Shown in pieces: positions 1 through 7,906 of a stretch of 64,000 nucleotides of DNA. The notes beneath the pieces are model-generated. The model was not told the DNA's origin, searched no databases, and was given only the letters and a program-made list of their open reading frames with translations. Numbering within the stretch: position 1 is the stretch's first letter; every line of letters starts with the position of its first letter. Position numbers and translations under genes: made by a program. Origin of the DNA: an uncultured Tateyamaria sp. (GTDB lineage: Bacteria > Pseudomonadota > Alphaproteobacteria > Rhodobacterales > Rhodobacteraceae); the NCBI RefSeq assembly GCF_947504105.1, contig NZ_CANNGP010000002.1, positions 1-64,000 of the forward strand, written 5' to 3'.

Positions 1-33
1 CGTTTCTTCATTCTGGATCGTCACTTTCATCAT
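1..33 (-). CDS. Start of an unread gene downstream of the retron RT (cut by window edge)
   Basis: Eleven codons are visible, beginning with two ATGs (MMKVTIQNEE...). The start lies 10 bases after the RT stop codon. An AAGGTGG Shine-Dalgarno-like stretch overlaps that stop and sits about 6 bases before the first ATG. Spacing and signal suggest a further gene of the same leftward operon. In retrons, genes beside the RT often encode the toxic effector or its partner, so this could be one, but its identity cannot be read here. Confidence 0.45.
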   Translation of the reverse strand, partial: MMKVTIQNEET

Positions 34-43
34 GCGATCCACC

Positions 44-1045
44 TTAACGACCGGTCCGAAATTCCGCGACCACCTCTTTGAGCCGGAATGCTTTCGCACG
101 TTTTTGTCGGATCGAGTTCATCTCACTAGAGAGTTTTTGTCCACGTGGGGATGCTTTTCCAACATTGTGACGTATCCCGCCCAGATGACCAAGAAGCCTA
201 GCTGATGCGGTATCCAATTCATCAAGTGATGCCGCATTTTTGAACTCTCGCCATAGTTCTCTCGACTTTAGCTCGGCTCTGTTGGGTACCACCAAGTTGC
301 TTCCGACAACCCCGACACCTGTTATGAAAACTGCCTTGTTTCCGGTCCAGTAGGCCAATTTATGAGACTGCAGGCCATTTGATGAGATAATCTGACGAAG
401 TTCTGAGACAAATTGTCCAGTTATTGCGTCTCCCGAGAGGGTTAGATCATCGACCCACACAGTATGTGCTAAGTTATGTGTTTCACATAGGTCTGAAATT
501 GCGTTGAACATAGGACGATGGACAAGCGATGCGAGAACTGGCGTAAGCGGCGAGCCAAAGCAAGCCTTGTCGTCAGCGGTCGCGATATGGGCAATTAATC
601 CAGCGACGTCTCCTGCTATGCCAAACTGCTCAACGAGAGATTTTCGGATCTTGCTGCGAGAAGTTGATGGGTAGAACTGCTTGACATCCAGTGTGAGGTA
701 TTGGACTGCCTCAAGGTGTGCGGCAGCATTGTCACGCTGTGACCGGTGTTTCCTCGGGCTCATCAAGTAGCTCGGCTGAACAATCTTATTGAAGTGAAAT
801 TTAAGACGTTCATGAACCGCGCGTAATCGTCCTTCTGGATAGACAAGGTTGCGTGTTTTCCCCCCGGTTTCGATTGTTCTACGAACAATGAAGGTTTCTT
901 TAAAACGCGGTGTCGCAAGCTTTTGTAGTTCGCTTTTGGTTTCCTTGACCAGAGCGGCAACATCACGTTGCGTAGGATTTTGCGCGAAGGGGGATCGTTC
1001 TAGTTCGTACCGCTCGTGGGCCTTAAGAGTTCGACGCTTGGGCAT
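44..1045 (-). CDS. Retron-type reverse transcriptase
   Basis: A 333-aa RNA-directed DNA polymerase. Seen in the sequence: RT motif A with catalytic Asp at residue 120 (LDVKQFYPS, 119-127), a motif-B-like GSPLTPVLAS (164-173), a catalytic box WVDD at 197-200 followed by LTLSG, an NAAAH at 106-110 matching the retron-specific NAxxH motif, and an ITG at 241-243 where retron RTs carry VTG. Length fits stand-alone retron RTs (about 300-350 aa). There is no group II intron maturase domain. The ATG overlaps the end of the upstream HTH gene by 23 bases, indicating coupled translation. The first residue of the usual YxDD box is Trp, which is unusual. Retron RTs copy part of a linked RNA into msDNA and act in anti-phage defence with partner proteins; assignment to defence here is inference. 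Confidence 0.88.
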   Translation of the reverse strand: MPKRRTLKAHERYELERSPFAQNPTQRDVAALVKETKSELQKLATPRFKETFIVRRTIETGGKTRNLVYPEGRLRAVHERLKFHFNKIVQPSYLMSPRKHRSQRDNAAAHLEAVQYLTLDVKQFYPSTSRSKIRKSLVEQFGIAGDVAGLIAHIATADDKACFGSPLTPVLASLVHRPMFNAISDLCETHNLAHTVWVDDLTLSGDAITGQFVSELRQIISSNGLQSHKLAYWTGNKAVFITGVGVVGSNLVVPNRAELKSRELWREFKNAASLDELDTASARLLGHLGGIRHNVGKASPRGQKLSSEMNSIRQKRAKAFRLKEVVAEFRTGR

Positions 1046-1358
1046 GATCTGGTTCCGCTGGCTTCATCTTTTCCAATAGGTCCAAAGCCTTTCGAGCAAC
1101 AATCAAACGCCCCCGTCTAACAGGTGCATCCCCCTCAATTTCTTCGGCAAAAAACATTAACTGCGATTTTTTCACACCTAATGCTTCGCTATATCGCTCT
1201 AAGGTTTCCAAGGTTACAGACTTAGTGCCGCGCTCGATCTCTGAGACCATAGCTTGGGACATTCCTAGCGCCTTCGCCATGTCCATTTGCGAGTATCCCC
1301 AATACAAACGGGAGAGCGTGAGCGCTTCGTTGATCATTGCTTTTTGCTCGCTACGCAT
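1023..1358 (-). CDS. XRE/Cro-type helix-turn-helix protein of the retron operon
   Basis: A 111-aa protein. Residues about 12-66 form an HTH_3/XRE DNA-binding domain (GYSQMDMAKALGMSQAMVSEIERG). A charged C-terminal tail of about 45 residues follows. It starts at an ATG preceded by AGGA at about 8 bases. Its 3' end overlaps the RT start by 23 bases, so the two are very likely co-translated. One described retron class has an HTH protein as accessory partner (type VI in the Mestre et al. scheme, from memory). It could be the operon repressor, an antitoxin-like partner, or the retron accessory protein itself; the sequence does not decide. Confidence 0.8.
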   Translation of the reverse strand: MRSEQKAMINEALTLSRLYWGYSQMDMAKALGMSQAMVSEIERGTKSVTLETLERYSEALGVKKSQLMFFAEEIEGDAPVRRGRLIVARKALDLLEKMKPAEPDHAQASNS

Positions 1359-1373
1359 CGGCCAATCCTAGGG

Positions 1374-1708
1374 CTGTGAAGGGGTCACCGCCGCCAACCT
1401 TCCAAGCGACAGCGATCACTCGCCGAAGTCCCAGTCCAAGCTCAGAAGTCGAGCAATGGTCACGACGGCGGTCCAAACGAACCGCCATTTGGAAGGTTTC
1501 TTGCGATGCCGCCGCTGGTGCTGAACTTTTTTCTTTCGCATGGTTTTTACTCCTCGATCCCGGCCGGAAATGGCCCCCGTAGGAATGAGGAAGAAGATCA
1601 GCGGCGTTTGACCCCTTACATGCCGCACCCAGTCCCGGATGGGTGCGGCGCGCAGCCAGCTCCCGTGTCGAGACGCAGATGAGAGACGAAGGCAATAAAC
1701 CTTCACAG
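1374..1708 (-). ncRNA. Alternative larger fold-back of the retron leader
   Basis: CTGTGAAGG at 1374-1382 is the exact complement of 1700-1708. Nested inside, AACCTTCCAA at 1396-1405 is the exact complement of 1489-1498 and encloses a 6-bp GGCGGT/ACCGCC hairpin. The outer pair ends just upstream of the HTH start, where a retron a2 arm could lie. Nine- and ten-base complements can occur by chance in about 400 bases, and this model would contain the small ORF, so it is less favoured than the compact model. Confidence 0.22.
1416..1541 (-). CDS. Small basic peptide with hydrophobic C-terminal half (41 aa)
   Basis: The ATG at 1541 is preceded by a strong GAGGAG at 8 bases spacing. The N-terminal half is Arg/Lys/His-rich (MRKKKVQHQRRHRKK). 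The second half contains a Trp-rich hydrophobic stretch (WRFVWTAVVTIARLL) and an acidic end. The family is not recognised. It lies between the leader hairpins and the HTH gene in the same direction. It could be a membrane-active toxin-like peptide or a nucleic-acid binder, or the frame may be fortuitous within a structured RNA; the good ribosome-binding site favours translation. Confidence 0.45.
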   Translation of the reverse strand: MRKKKVQHQRRHRKKPSKWRFVWTAVVTIARLLSLDWDFGE

Positions 1709-1750
1709 GGCCTCTGGCCCCAGTTCTCGTCGGGTTCTGCATACGTAAGG
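1614..1750 (-). ncRNA. Candidate retron msr-msd RNA (compact model)
   Basis: Read leftward, the RNA would open with CCUUACGUAUGC (1750-1739) and close with GCAUGUAAGG (1623-1614). These pair over 10 bp with one 2-nt bulge, as an a1/a2 duplex would. Between them lie two short stem-loops (GGGCC-AGA-GGCCC; GAAGG-7 nt-CCUUC) and, next to the closing arm, a perfect 9-bp hairpin with a 10-nt loop (1622-1649, GCCGCACCC / GGGTGCGGC). Order and size resemble msr stem-loops followed by an msd hairpin. The exact ends and the branching G are not established. A larger alternative fold-back (1374-1708) also exists. Confidence 0.4.
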
Positions 1751-1790
1751 TTCATCACAGGGGTTTAGGTAAGTGATATTGAAGTCCGGC

Positions 1791-1827
1791 GCAAGTAAAA
1801 TATCGCTTTTAGTAATATTATACTTGC
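1791..1827 (-). promoter_or_regulatory. Interrupted palindrome with TATAAT box upstream of the retron leader
   Basis: Arms GCAAGTA-A-AATAT (1791-1803) and ATATT-A-TACTTGC (1815-1827) are complementary except for one central mismatch; the loop is 11 bases. On the minus strand a perfect TATAAT (1822-1817) lies in one arm, pointing toward the retron. No good TTGACA-like element is seen 15-18 bases upstream. A palindrome over a -10 box fits an operator for the HTH protein; this is inference. Confidence 0.4.
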
Positions 1828-2108
1828 ATCCGACAGAAACCCCATCGCCGGCAGATGGAGTAGGATTTCGAAACCATCAAACAAGTGTTCCCAGCATATC
1901 TGATGTCGATGTGGAGCAAAGTGTACGACTGACAAGAACCTCATGGCGAAACCGTTGATCAGCTGCCGTAAATTTGGCCACGTGGTTCGTGAAGTCTGCG
2001 CTTATATTACTCGCGGAGATTGCTCGCGTTATCCAAATGCTAACGCAGAAAAGGAAAGAACCTTGTCGTAAAGGAACGATCAGGTGTCATTCTTCATTAT
2101 TAAAAAAG
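1828..2108. other. Gene-free stretch between the retron promoter region and tRNA-Lys
   Basis: The stretch is AT-richer than the rest of the window and has no convincing open frame or ribosome-binding site. No repeat of the tRNA 3' end and no integrase gene were seen here. Confidence 0.5.
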
Positions 2109-2184
2109 TGGTGAGCCGTGCAGGGTTCGAACCTGCGACCCACTGATTAAAAGTCAGTTGCTCTACCAACTGAGCTAACGGCCC
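2109..2184 (-). tRNA. tRNA-Lys (anticodon TTT)
   Basis: A 76-nt cloverleaf including an encoded CCA. The 7-bp acceptor stem starts GGGCCGT. The D-arm contains AGCTCAGTTGGTAGAGC, the anticodon loop CTTTTAA and the T-loop GTTCGAA. The 3' end points toward the retron region, a common geometry for islands integrated at tRNA genes. Confidence 0.95.
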
Positions 2185-2281
2185 ACTAGGCGGCCTATCT
2201 AGAAAGGGTCGCCCGCAGGGTCAAGCCGATTCTCGGATGTTTTTCTGCGACATACTGGATTCCCGAAAACCCGGACGTTAT

Positions 2282-3121
2282 ATGCGCCGCATGGCAGACA
2301 TGGCGACCTCTGATTGGCCCTTCATGAAGATGCACGGGGCGGGCAACGACTTTGTCGTGATTGACGGGCGTGATGCACTGGTGACTCTGACGGAATCGCT
2401 GGTGCGGGCACTGGCGGACAGACATCGCGGTGTCGGGTTCGATCAGCTTGCTCTGATCACGGACGGGTCGGACCTGACGGTCACCTTCTACAACGCCGAC
2501 GGGTCGCAATCTGCCGCCTGTGGCAACGCCACGCGATGCATCGCTGCGCGCGAACTGGCACAGCGCAACGCCGAGCGCTTGAGCATCCATGTGACAGGGC
2601 GCGGCACACTTAGCGCGGTGCGGAATACCGATGGCACGGCGGCTGTCAATATGGGACATCCCCTGCTGACGTGGCAGGATATACCGCTGGCACAGGACAC
2701 CGACACGCTGTCCTTGCCCATCGACGGCAACCCCGTCGGAACCGGAATGGGGAACCCACACTGTACGTTCTTTGTCGAGGACGTGTCCGCCATTGACCTC
2801 GCAACCGTCGGTCCTGAAATCGAGCACCACGCGCTTTTTCCGGAACGCACCAATGTTCAGTTTGCGCAGGTTATCAGCCCCAGCCACATCCGCATGCGTG
2901 TGTGGGAGCGGGGGACCGGGATCACGCTGGCCTCAGGTTCGTCTTCCTGTGCCACTGCGGTCGCCGCGGTGCGTCGTGGTCTGACAGGGCGCCAGGTGCA
3001 GATCGACCTCGACGGCGGCACATTGCATATCGACTGGCGCGACGATGGCGTCTGGATGTCTGGCCCGACGGCACATGTGTTCGACGGCACTCTGACGGCA
3101 GAGTTCCTGCAAAGCCTATGA
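2282..3121 (+). CDS. dapF: Diaminopimelate epimerase
   Basis: Interconverts LL- and meso-diaminopimelate for lysine and peptidoglycan synthesis in the cytoplasm. From this start the protein is 279 aa. The two catalytic cysteines are visible: C80 in ACGNATRC and C223 in SGSSSCA. The N-terminal [12 protein letters not shown] is typical. Starts at 2237, 2291 and 2300 are also in frame; none has a strong ribosome-binding site, and 2300 would give 273 aa. The stop codon overlaps the ATG of mtaB (ATGA), so the two genes are translationally coupled. Confidence 0.93.
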   Translation: MRRMADMATSDWPFMKMHGAGNDFVVIDGRDALVTLTESLVRALADRHRGVGFDQLALITDGSDLTVTFYNADGSQSAACGNATRCIAARELAQRNAERLSIHVTGRGTLSAVRNTDGTAAVNMGHPLLTWQDIPLAQDTDTLSLPIDGNPVGTGMGNPHCTFFVEDVSAIDLATVGPEIEHHALFPERTNVQFAQVISPSHIRMRVWERGTGITLASGSSSCATAVAAVRRGLTGRQVQIDLDGGTLHIDWRDDGVWMSGPTAHVFDGTLTAEFLQSL

Positions 3122-4365
3122 CAGCGCCGGTCTTCTCCAACCACGGCTGCCGCCTCAACGCCTATGAAACCAAGGCGATGGAGGAACTGGCAAGCCAAGC
3201 CGGGATGAGCAACGCCGTCGTTGTGAACACCTGCGCAGTGACGGCAGAAGCCGTGCGCAAGGCCCGCCAGGACATCCGCAAACTGCGACGCACGCATCCT
3301 GGTGCCAAGCTGATCGTGACCGGCTGCGCCGCCCAGACCGAACCCGACACCTTCGCCCAGATGGCCGAGGTTGACGCAGTCATCGGCAACACGGAAAAGA
3401 TGCAGGCCAGCACATGGGCAGGGCTCGCCGGTGACTTTGGCACCGAGCCCGTGCAGGTCGACGATATCATGTCGGTCACGGAAACAGCAGGTCACCTGAT
3501 CGACGGGTTTGGCACCCGCAGCCGCGCCTATGTGCAGGTCCAGAACGGATGCGACCACCGCTGCACCTTCTGCATCATCCCATATGGCCGCGGCAACTCG
3601 CGCTCGGTCCCGGCAGGCGTCGTGGTCGATCAGATCAAGCGGCTTGTGGATCGAGGCTTCAATGAGGTGGTCCTGACCGGTGTAGATCTAACGTCATGGG
3701 GCGCTGACCTGCCGGGAGAGCCCCAGCTTGGCGACCTAGTCATGCGCATCCTGAAACTGGTGCCCGACCTGCCACGCCTGCGGATCAGTTCCATCGATTC
3801 GATCGAGGTGGACGCGGCACTGATGCAGGCCATCGCCACGGAACCCCGGCTGATGCCCCACCTACACCTGTCGCTGCAACACGGCGACGACCTGATCCTG
3901 AAACGGATGAAACGCCGCCACCTGCGCGACGACGCCATCCGCTTTGCACAAGAGGCCCGCAAACTACGGCCTGACATGACCTTTGGCGCGGACATCATAG
4001 CGGGCTTCCCGACCGAAACCGAAGCAATGTTCGACAACTCTCTGAAACTGGTCGAAGACTGCGACCTCACATGGCTACACGTCTTCCCCTATTCGCCTCG
4101 CCCCGGCACGCCTTCTGCACGGATGCCGCAGGTGAACGGCACGGCCATCAAGGAACGAGCGGCTCGCCTCCGCGCCGCCGGTGACGCACAGGTGACAAAA
4201 CACCTGGCAGCACAACAGGGTAAAACCCATCACATCCTGATGGAAAACCCACACATGGGCCGCACCGAACAGTTCACCGAAGTCACATTCGACACGCCCC
4301 AAGCAGAGGGGCAGATTGTCACCACGCGCATATCAGACGCCCGCGATGGGCAATTGGTGGCTTAG
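3118..4365 (+). CDS. mtaB: tRNA t6A37 methylthiotransferase MtaB
   Basis: A 415-aa radical SAM enzyme that adds a methylthio group to N6-threonylcarbamoyladenosine-37 of tRNA. The N-terminal UPF0004 domain carries three Fe-S cysteines (C11, C39, C70). The radical SAM cluster motif is C145-x3-C149-x2-C152 (GCDHRCTFC). A TRAM-like region ends the protein. The start is fixed by the ATGA overlap with dapF. It shares 4 bases at the 3' end with the convergent DUF1304 gene. MiaB is the main alternative in this superfamily, but the short N-terminus and NHGCRLN motif favour MtaB. Confidence 0.9.
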   Translation: MTAPVFSNHGCRLNAYETKAMEELASQAGMSNAVVVNTCAVTAEAVRKARQDIRKLRRTHPGAKLIVTGCAAQTEPDTFAQMAEVDAVIGNTEKMQASTWAGLAGDFGTEPVQVDDIMSVTETAGHLIDGFGTRSRAYVQVQNGCDHRCTFCIIPYGRGNSRSVPAGVVVDQIKRLVDRGFNEVVLTGVDLTSWGADLPGEPQLGDLVMRILKLVPDLPRLRISSIDSIEVDAALMQAIATEPRLMPHLHLSLQHGDDLILKRMKRRHLRDDAIRFAQEARKLRPDMTFGADIIAGFPTETEAMFDNSLKLVEDCDLTWLHVFPYSPRPGTPSARMPQVNGTAIKERAARLRAAGDAQVTKHLAAQQGKTHHILMENPHMGRTEQFTEVTFDTPQAEGQIVTTRISDARDGQLVA

Positions 4366-4730
4366 GCCTTGCGCCAGATCAACACGCTCGCCAATGCAAT
4401 CGCAGCCGGGATCGCCTGAACATAGAGCGTCACGGTAAACGCCAATGCGCCGCACAGGCCTGCAACCAGAACGCACAGCAAAAAATACGTTGCAATGTGG
4501 CGTTGCCACTGGGTCGACTGCACAAGCAACGCCCATATCAGCCCCCCCGCCAGAAAGAGGTTATACAGGCCCTGATTGGCCGCCAAAACCTTGGTTGGGG
4601 CGAAGAGTTCGGGTGCCATGAATGTGAATACTTCGGGTCCCCGCGTCTCCCAGGCAAACATTTCCAAATAGCAGAAATAGACATGCGTCAGGGCAACAAG
4701 GCCAACGAGAATTTTGGAAACAAGAGACAT
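4362..4730 (-). CDS. DUF1304 integral membrane protein
   Basis: A 122-aa protein with four predicted hydrophobic helices. It resembles the DUF1304 family (short YFCYLEMFAW and FAPTKVLAANQGLYN stretches), whose biochemical role is unknown. The ATG has a strong GGAGG just upstream. It is a single gene convergent with mtaB, with which it shares 4 bases. Confidence 0.8.
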   Translation of the reverse strand: MSLVSKILVGLVALTHVYFCYLEMFAWETRGPEVFTFMAPELFAPTKVLAANQGLYNLFLAGGLIWALLVQSTQWQRHIATYFLLCVLVAGLCGALAFTVTLYVQAIPAAIALASVLIWRKA

Positions 4731-4807
4731 GAGCCCTCCGAAGAAGATGAATGCTCAAAACTGTGATCGAAAGACCCCCTGCCGCGCAAGCAGTTTCCAT
4801 TGTCCAA

Positions 4808-4835
4808 CAAAAAAGCCCCACCAAAAGGCGGGGCT
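4808..4835 (-). terminator. Intrinsic terminator of the pet operon
   Basis: On the minus strand, stem AGCCCCGCC / GGTGGGGCT with loop TTTT is followed by six T residues. It lies 26 bases after the petC stop codon. Confidence 0.85.
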
Positions 4836-4861
4836 CTCGATCGCTCATCACACAGAGCGAC

Positions 4862-5650
4862 TTATTTCTTCTTGTAGCGCGCCTTCACAGGCGCCCACAG
4901 GCGCTTGTTGGTCAGGTACAGCAACACTGACAGGATGGTCAGGAAGATCACACCGACAAAGCCAGCCTGCTTGCGTGCCATCAGCTTGGGTTCCGCCGTC
5001 CACATCAGGAAGGCGGCGACATCTTCCGTCAAGTGATGCAGGTCGGTTGCATGTCCGTCAGCAAACTCGACATCATCGCCATAAAGCGGCGGCGCCATCG
5101 CGATCCAGCCACCGGGGAACGCCTTGTTCTCATACAGAACAGCACCCGCTTCTTCCTTTTCTTCGCCCGTGTAGCCGTTCAGCAGGGCGACGATGTACTC
5201 GGGGCCACCCATGCCCTTCATCAGCTGGTTGATGCCCAGACCATAAGGGCCGTGGAAACCGGCACGGGCCTTGGCCATCAGGCTCAGGTCAGGCGCGTTT
5301 TCCAAGGCTGAGCCAGGGAAGTTGTCCGACGGCAGCGCCGCACGGAAATCGTCGATCTCTGGGTCGAACACTTCGTAGAACTCGGCATATGCGCGCACTT
5401 GATCTTCGGGCAGGCCGGGGCCGCCTTCATCGCTCAGCGTGCGCAGGGGCACGTATTGCAAGCCATGGCACGATGCGCAGATCTCGGTATAGATCTGCAA
5501 ACCGCGCTGCAACTGGTTCTGGTCAAACGATCCAAAAGGACCGTCAAAGGAAAAGTCGACGCCTTCGACATGACCCGCACCGCCAGCGGCGAAGGCACCG
5601 GTGGTCAGCGCGAACGCCGCTACCATGCTTGCTGCAAGTTTCTTCAACAT
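4862..5650 (-). CDS. petC: Ubiquinol-cytochrome c reductase, cytochrome c1
   Basis: A 262-aa heme c subunit of the bc1 complex. It transfers electrons from the Rieske protein to cytochrome c at the periplasmic face. It has a signal peptide ([22 protein letters not shown], cleaved after about residue 22), heme-binding CASCH at 58-62, a WIAMAPPL stretch near the expected Met ligand, and one C-terminal transmembrane anchor ending in a Lys-rich tail. The start at 5650 has AAGGAG 9 bases upstream. It is the last gene of petABC, 13 bases after petB. Confidence 0.95.
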   Translation of the reverse strand: MLKKLAASMVAAFALTTGAFAAGGAGHVEGVDFSFDGPFGSFDQNQLQRGLQIYTEICASCHGLQYVPLRTLSDEGGPGLPEDQVRAYAEFYEVFDPEIDDFRAALPSDNFPGSALENAPDLSLMAKARAGFHGPYGLGINQLMKGMGGPEYIVALLNGYTGEEKEEAGAVLYENKAFPGGWIAMAPPLYGDDVEFADGHATDLHHLTEDVAAFLMWTAEPKLMARKQAGFVGVIFLTILSVLLYLTNKRLWAPVKARYKKK

Positions 5651-5663
5651 CTGCAGTTTCTCC

Positions 5664-7010
5664 TTATTCCGCGGGCTGAGCCGAAGGTGCAGCGGAACCG
5701 CCGTCACCCTTGCTCACCTTGGCGGCAAAGTCTTCTTCGATGGTCGCAGGCTGCGCGTCCGGCTTCTCGATCACACCCAGCAGGGGCAGGATCACCAGGA
5801 AGTAGGCAAACCAGTAGGCCGAAGCAATCAACGAGAACGTTGCATAAGGTTCCTCAGCGGGCATGGCCCCCAGCCACATCAAGGCAAAGAAGTCGATAAC
5901 CAGCAACCAGAACCACCATTTCAGCATCGGGCGATACCGACCCGAGCGAACCGAAGACGTGTCCAGCCAAGGTGCCAGCGCCATTACGGCAATCGCACCG
6001 AACATGGCCATCACCCCAAAGAACTTCGCATCGATGATACCCCCGGTCAGGGTTTCCGCAATGATCACAACCCAAACATCCGCCGTAAAGGCACGCAGGA
6101 TCGCGTAGAACGGCAGGAAATACCATTCGGGCACGATGTGCGCAGGCGTCGCCAGCGGGTTCGCCTCGATGTAGTTGTCGGGGTGGCCCAGGTAGTTCGG
6201 CATGAAGCCTACGATGGCAAAGAACACCACCAGGATAACCGCCAGCGCGAACAGGTCCTTGATCACAAAGTAGGGCCAGAAGGGCAGCGTGTCCTTCTCG
6301 GCGTCCTCTTTCGATGTGCGCCGCACCTCGACACCGGTCGGGTTGTTGTTGCCCGTGGTGTGGAAGGCCCAGATGTGCACGATCACCAGACCGGCAATCA
6401 CGAAGGGCAGCAGATAGTGCAGGCTGAAGAAGCGGTTCAGCGTGGCATTGTCCACGGCAGGCCCGCCCAAAAGCCACGTTTGCAGCGCTTCACCGATGAA
6501 CGGGATCGCACCAAACAGGCCGGTGATCACGGTCGCACCCCAGAAGGACATCTGTCCCCAAGGCAGAACGTAGCCCATAAACGCCGTGCCCATCATCAAC
6601 AGGTAGATGAGCATGCCGATGATCCACGTGATCTCGCGTGGGGCCTTATAGGACCCGTAGTAGAGACCGCGGAAGATGTGGGCATAGACCGCAACAAAGA
6701 ACAGCGACGCGCCGTTCATGTGCAGATAGCGCAGCATCGCGCCGCCGTTCACGTTGCGCATGATGTGCTCAACACTGGCAAAGGCCAAGTCGACATGCGG
6801 CGTGTAGTGCATCACCAGAACGATGCCGGTGATGATCTGCAGCGCCAGGCAAAAGGTCAGAACGATGCCCCAGATCCACATCCAGTTCAGGTTCTTGGGC
6901 GTCGGGATCATCAGCGTGTCATAGAGCAGGCCAACAATCGGCAACCGCTTGGCAAGACCCTTTTCCCAGGCCGCCTTCGGTTCGTAATGGTCGTGAGGAA
7001 TTCCAGCCAT
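5664..7010 (-). CDS. petB: Ubiquinol-cytochrome c reductase, cytochrome b
   Basis: A 448-aa polytopic membrane protein carrying the two b hemes and the Qo/Qi quinone sites. The heme-ligand histidines stand at H97/H111 and H198/H212 with the expected 13-residue spacing. The PEWY Qo-site motif is at 294-297. Eight transmembrane helices fit the sequence. The C-terminal extension beyond the last helix is acidic and Ala/Pro-rich. It sits between petA and petC with 12- and 13-base gaps. Confidence 0.96.
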   Translation of the reverse strand: MAGIPHDHYEPKAAWEKGLAKRLPIVGLLYDTLMIPTPKNLNWMWIWGIVLTFCLALQIITGIVLVMHYTPHVDLAFASVEHIMRNVNGGAMLRYLHMNGASLFFVAVYAHIFRGLYYGSYKAPREITWIIGMLIYLLMMGTAFMGYVLPWGQMSFWGATVITGLFGAIPFIGEALQTWLLGGPAVDNATLNRFFSLHYLLPFVIAGLVIVHIWAFHTTGNNNPTGVEVRRTSKEDAEKDTLPFWPYFVIKDLFALAVILVVFFAIVGFMPNYLGHPDNYIEANPLATPAHIVPEWYFLPFYAILRAFTADVWVVIIAETLTGGIIDAKFFGVMAMFGAIAVMALAPWLDTSSVRSGRYRPMLKWWFWLLVIDFFALMWLGAMPAEEPYATFSLIASAYWFAYFLVILPLLGVIEKPDAQPATIEEDFAAKVSKGDGGSAAPSAQPAE

Positions 7011-7022
7011 CAGGTCTCTCCC

Positions 7023-7586
7023 TTAACCCAGTAGGATCGTGGTTTCGTCCACGAATTCTGCAACAGGAACCGGCAGGTTGGTCGGTGCGGGCCCTTTGCG
7101 GATCCGACCAGACGTATCGTAGTGCGAGCCGTGGCAGGGGCAGAACCAACCGCCAAAGTCCCCTGCTCCATCGCCCAATGGGACACAACCCAGGTGGGTA
7201 CACACACCCATCATCACCAGCCACTCGCCCGCTTCATCCATCGAGCGGTTGCTGTCCGAGGCGTCAACTTCGCCCAGGTTTTCATTGCGTGCGATGTCAT
7301 CCGGCAGGTCTGCCAGATCAACTTCGCGGGCCGCTTGGATCTCTTCTTCCGTCCGGCGACGGATGAACACGGGCTTGCCCAGCCACTTCACGGTCAACTG
7401 CGTGCCCGGCTCGATGGCGCTGACATCAACGCGGATCGAAGACAGGGCCAGAACATCAGCCGACGGGTTCATCTGGTTGACCAACGGCCAGATCGCTGCA
7501 CCCGCGGTCACGGCACCTGCGCCTGCCGTGGCATAGTACAGAAAATCGCGCCGGGTGCCTTCGTGGTCTTCTTCTACGTGGGACAC
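7023..7586 (-). CDS. petA: Rieske iron-sulfur subunit of the bc1 complex
   Basis: A 187-aa Rieske protein that accepts electrons from ubiquinol. The N-terminus has a twin-arginine-like RRDFL (12-16) followed by a hydrophobic anchor. The [2Fe-2S] ligand boxes are CTHLGC (129-134) and CPCHGS (149-154). The chosen GTG start has GGAG about 9 bases upstream and gives the usual family N-terminus. It is first gene of petABC. Confidence 0.93.
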   Translation of the reverse strand: MSHVEEDHEGTRRDFLYYATAGAGAVTAGAAIWPLVNQMNPSADVLALSSIRVDVSAIEPGTQLTVKWLGKPVFIRRRTEEEIQAAREVDLADLPDDIARNENLGEVDASDSNRSMDEAGEWLVMMGVCTHLGCVPLGDGAGDFGGWFCPCHGSHYDTSGRIRKGPAPTNLPVPVAEFVDETTILLG

Positions 7587-7906
7587 GGGGGACTTCTCCA
7601 GTTTCCAGCGACCCCGAAGGGCCAAATGACGACACAGGCCGCGCGCGCACGCAGCCACTTTGTCGCGCTATCTAGCGGGGTGACCCGCCCACGTCCAGCG
7701 CGCAATCTGACACACGTGGTCGCAGGCGGGTTGAATTAACCCATTGATAAGATTCGAGACCGCACGGTCCGTTAACCACGTCTTTGGCGCATCACCAGTG
7801 CACAGGGCGTGTACGGATGGCACCCCCATCATGCGCCTTGATTTGCTGGCGTTAACCGCGATTCGGGCACGTTTGGTGCAAAACACCCACCGAACGTTGC
7901 GCGGTC
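7587..7906. promoter_or_regulatory. Upstream region of petABC, no gene seen
   Basis: A 320-base gap between the petA start and the stop of the neighbouring GST gene. On the minus strand a weak promoter-like pair, TGGACG (7697-7692) and TAGATA (7674-7669) with 17-base spacing, points at petA. Open frames here lack ribosome-binding sites and family resemblance. Confidence 0.3.

Noticed and set aside
1351-1758. Longer minus-strand open frames across the retron leader (108 and 135 codons)
   Set aside because: They overlap each other in different frames, lack ribosome-binding sites at their first start codons and cover the hairpins; only the internal 41-codon frame has a good start.
1-2108. Attachment-site direct repeat of the tRNA-Lys 3' end within the visible island
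   Set aside because: No second copy of the tRNA end was found in 1-2108; the far boundary must be outside if it exists.
5601-7034. Long plus-strand open frame opposite petB
   Set aside because: Antisense shadow of petB in high-GC DNA; His/Gln/Arg-rich composition and no domain.
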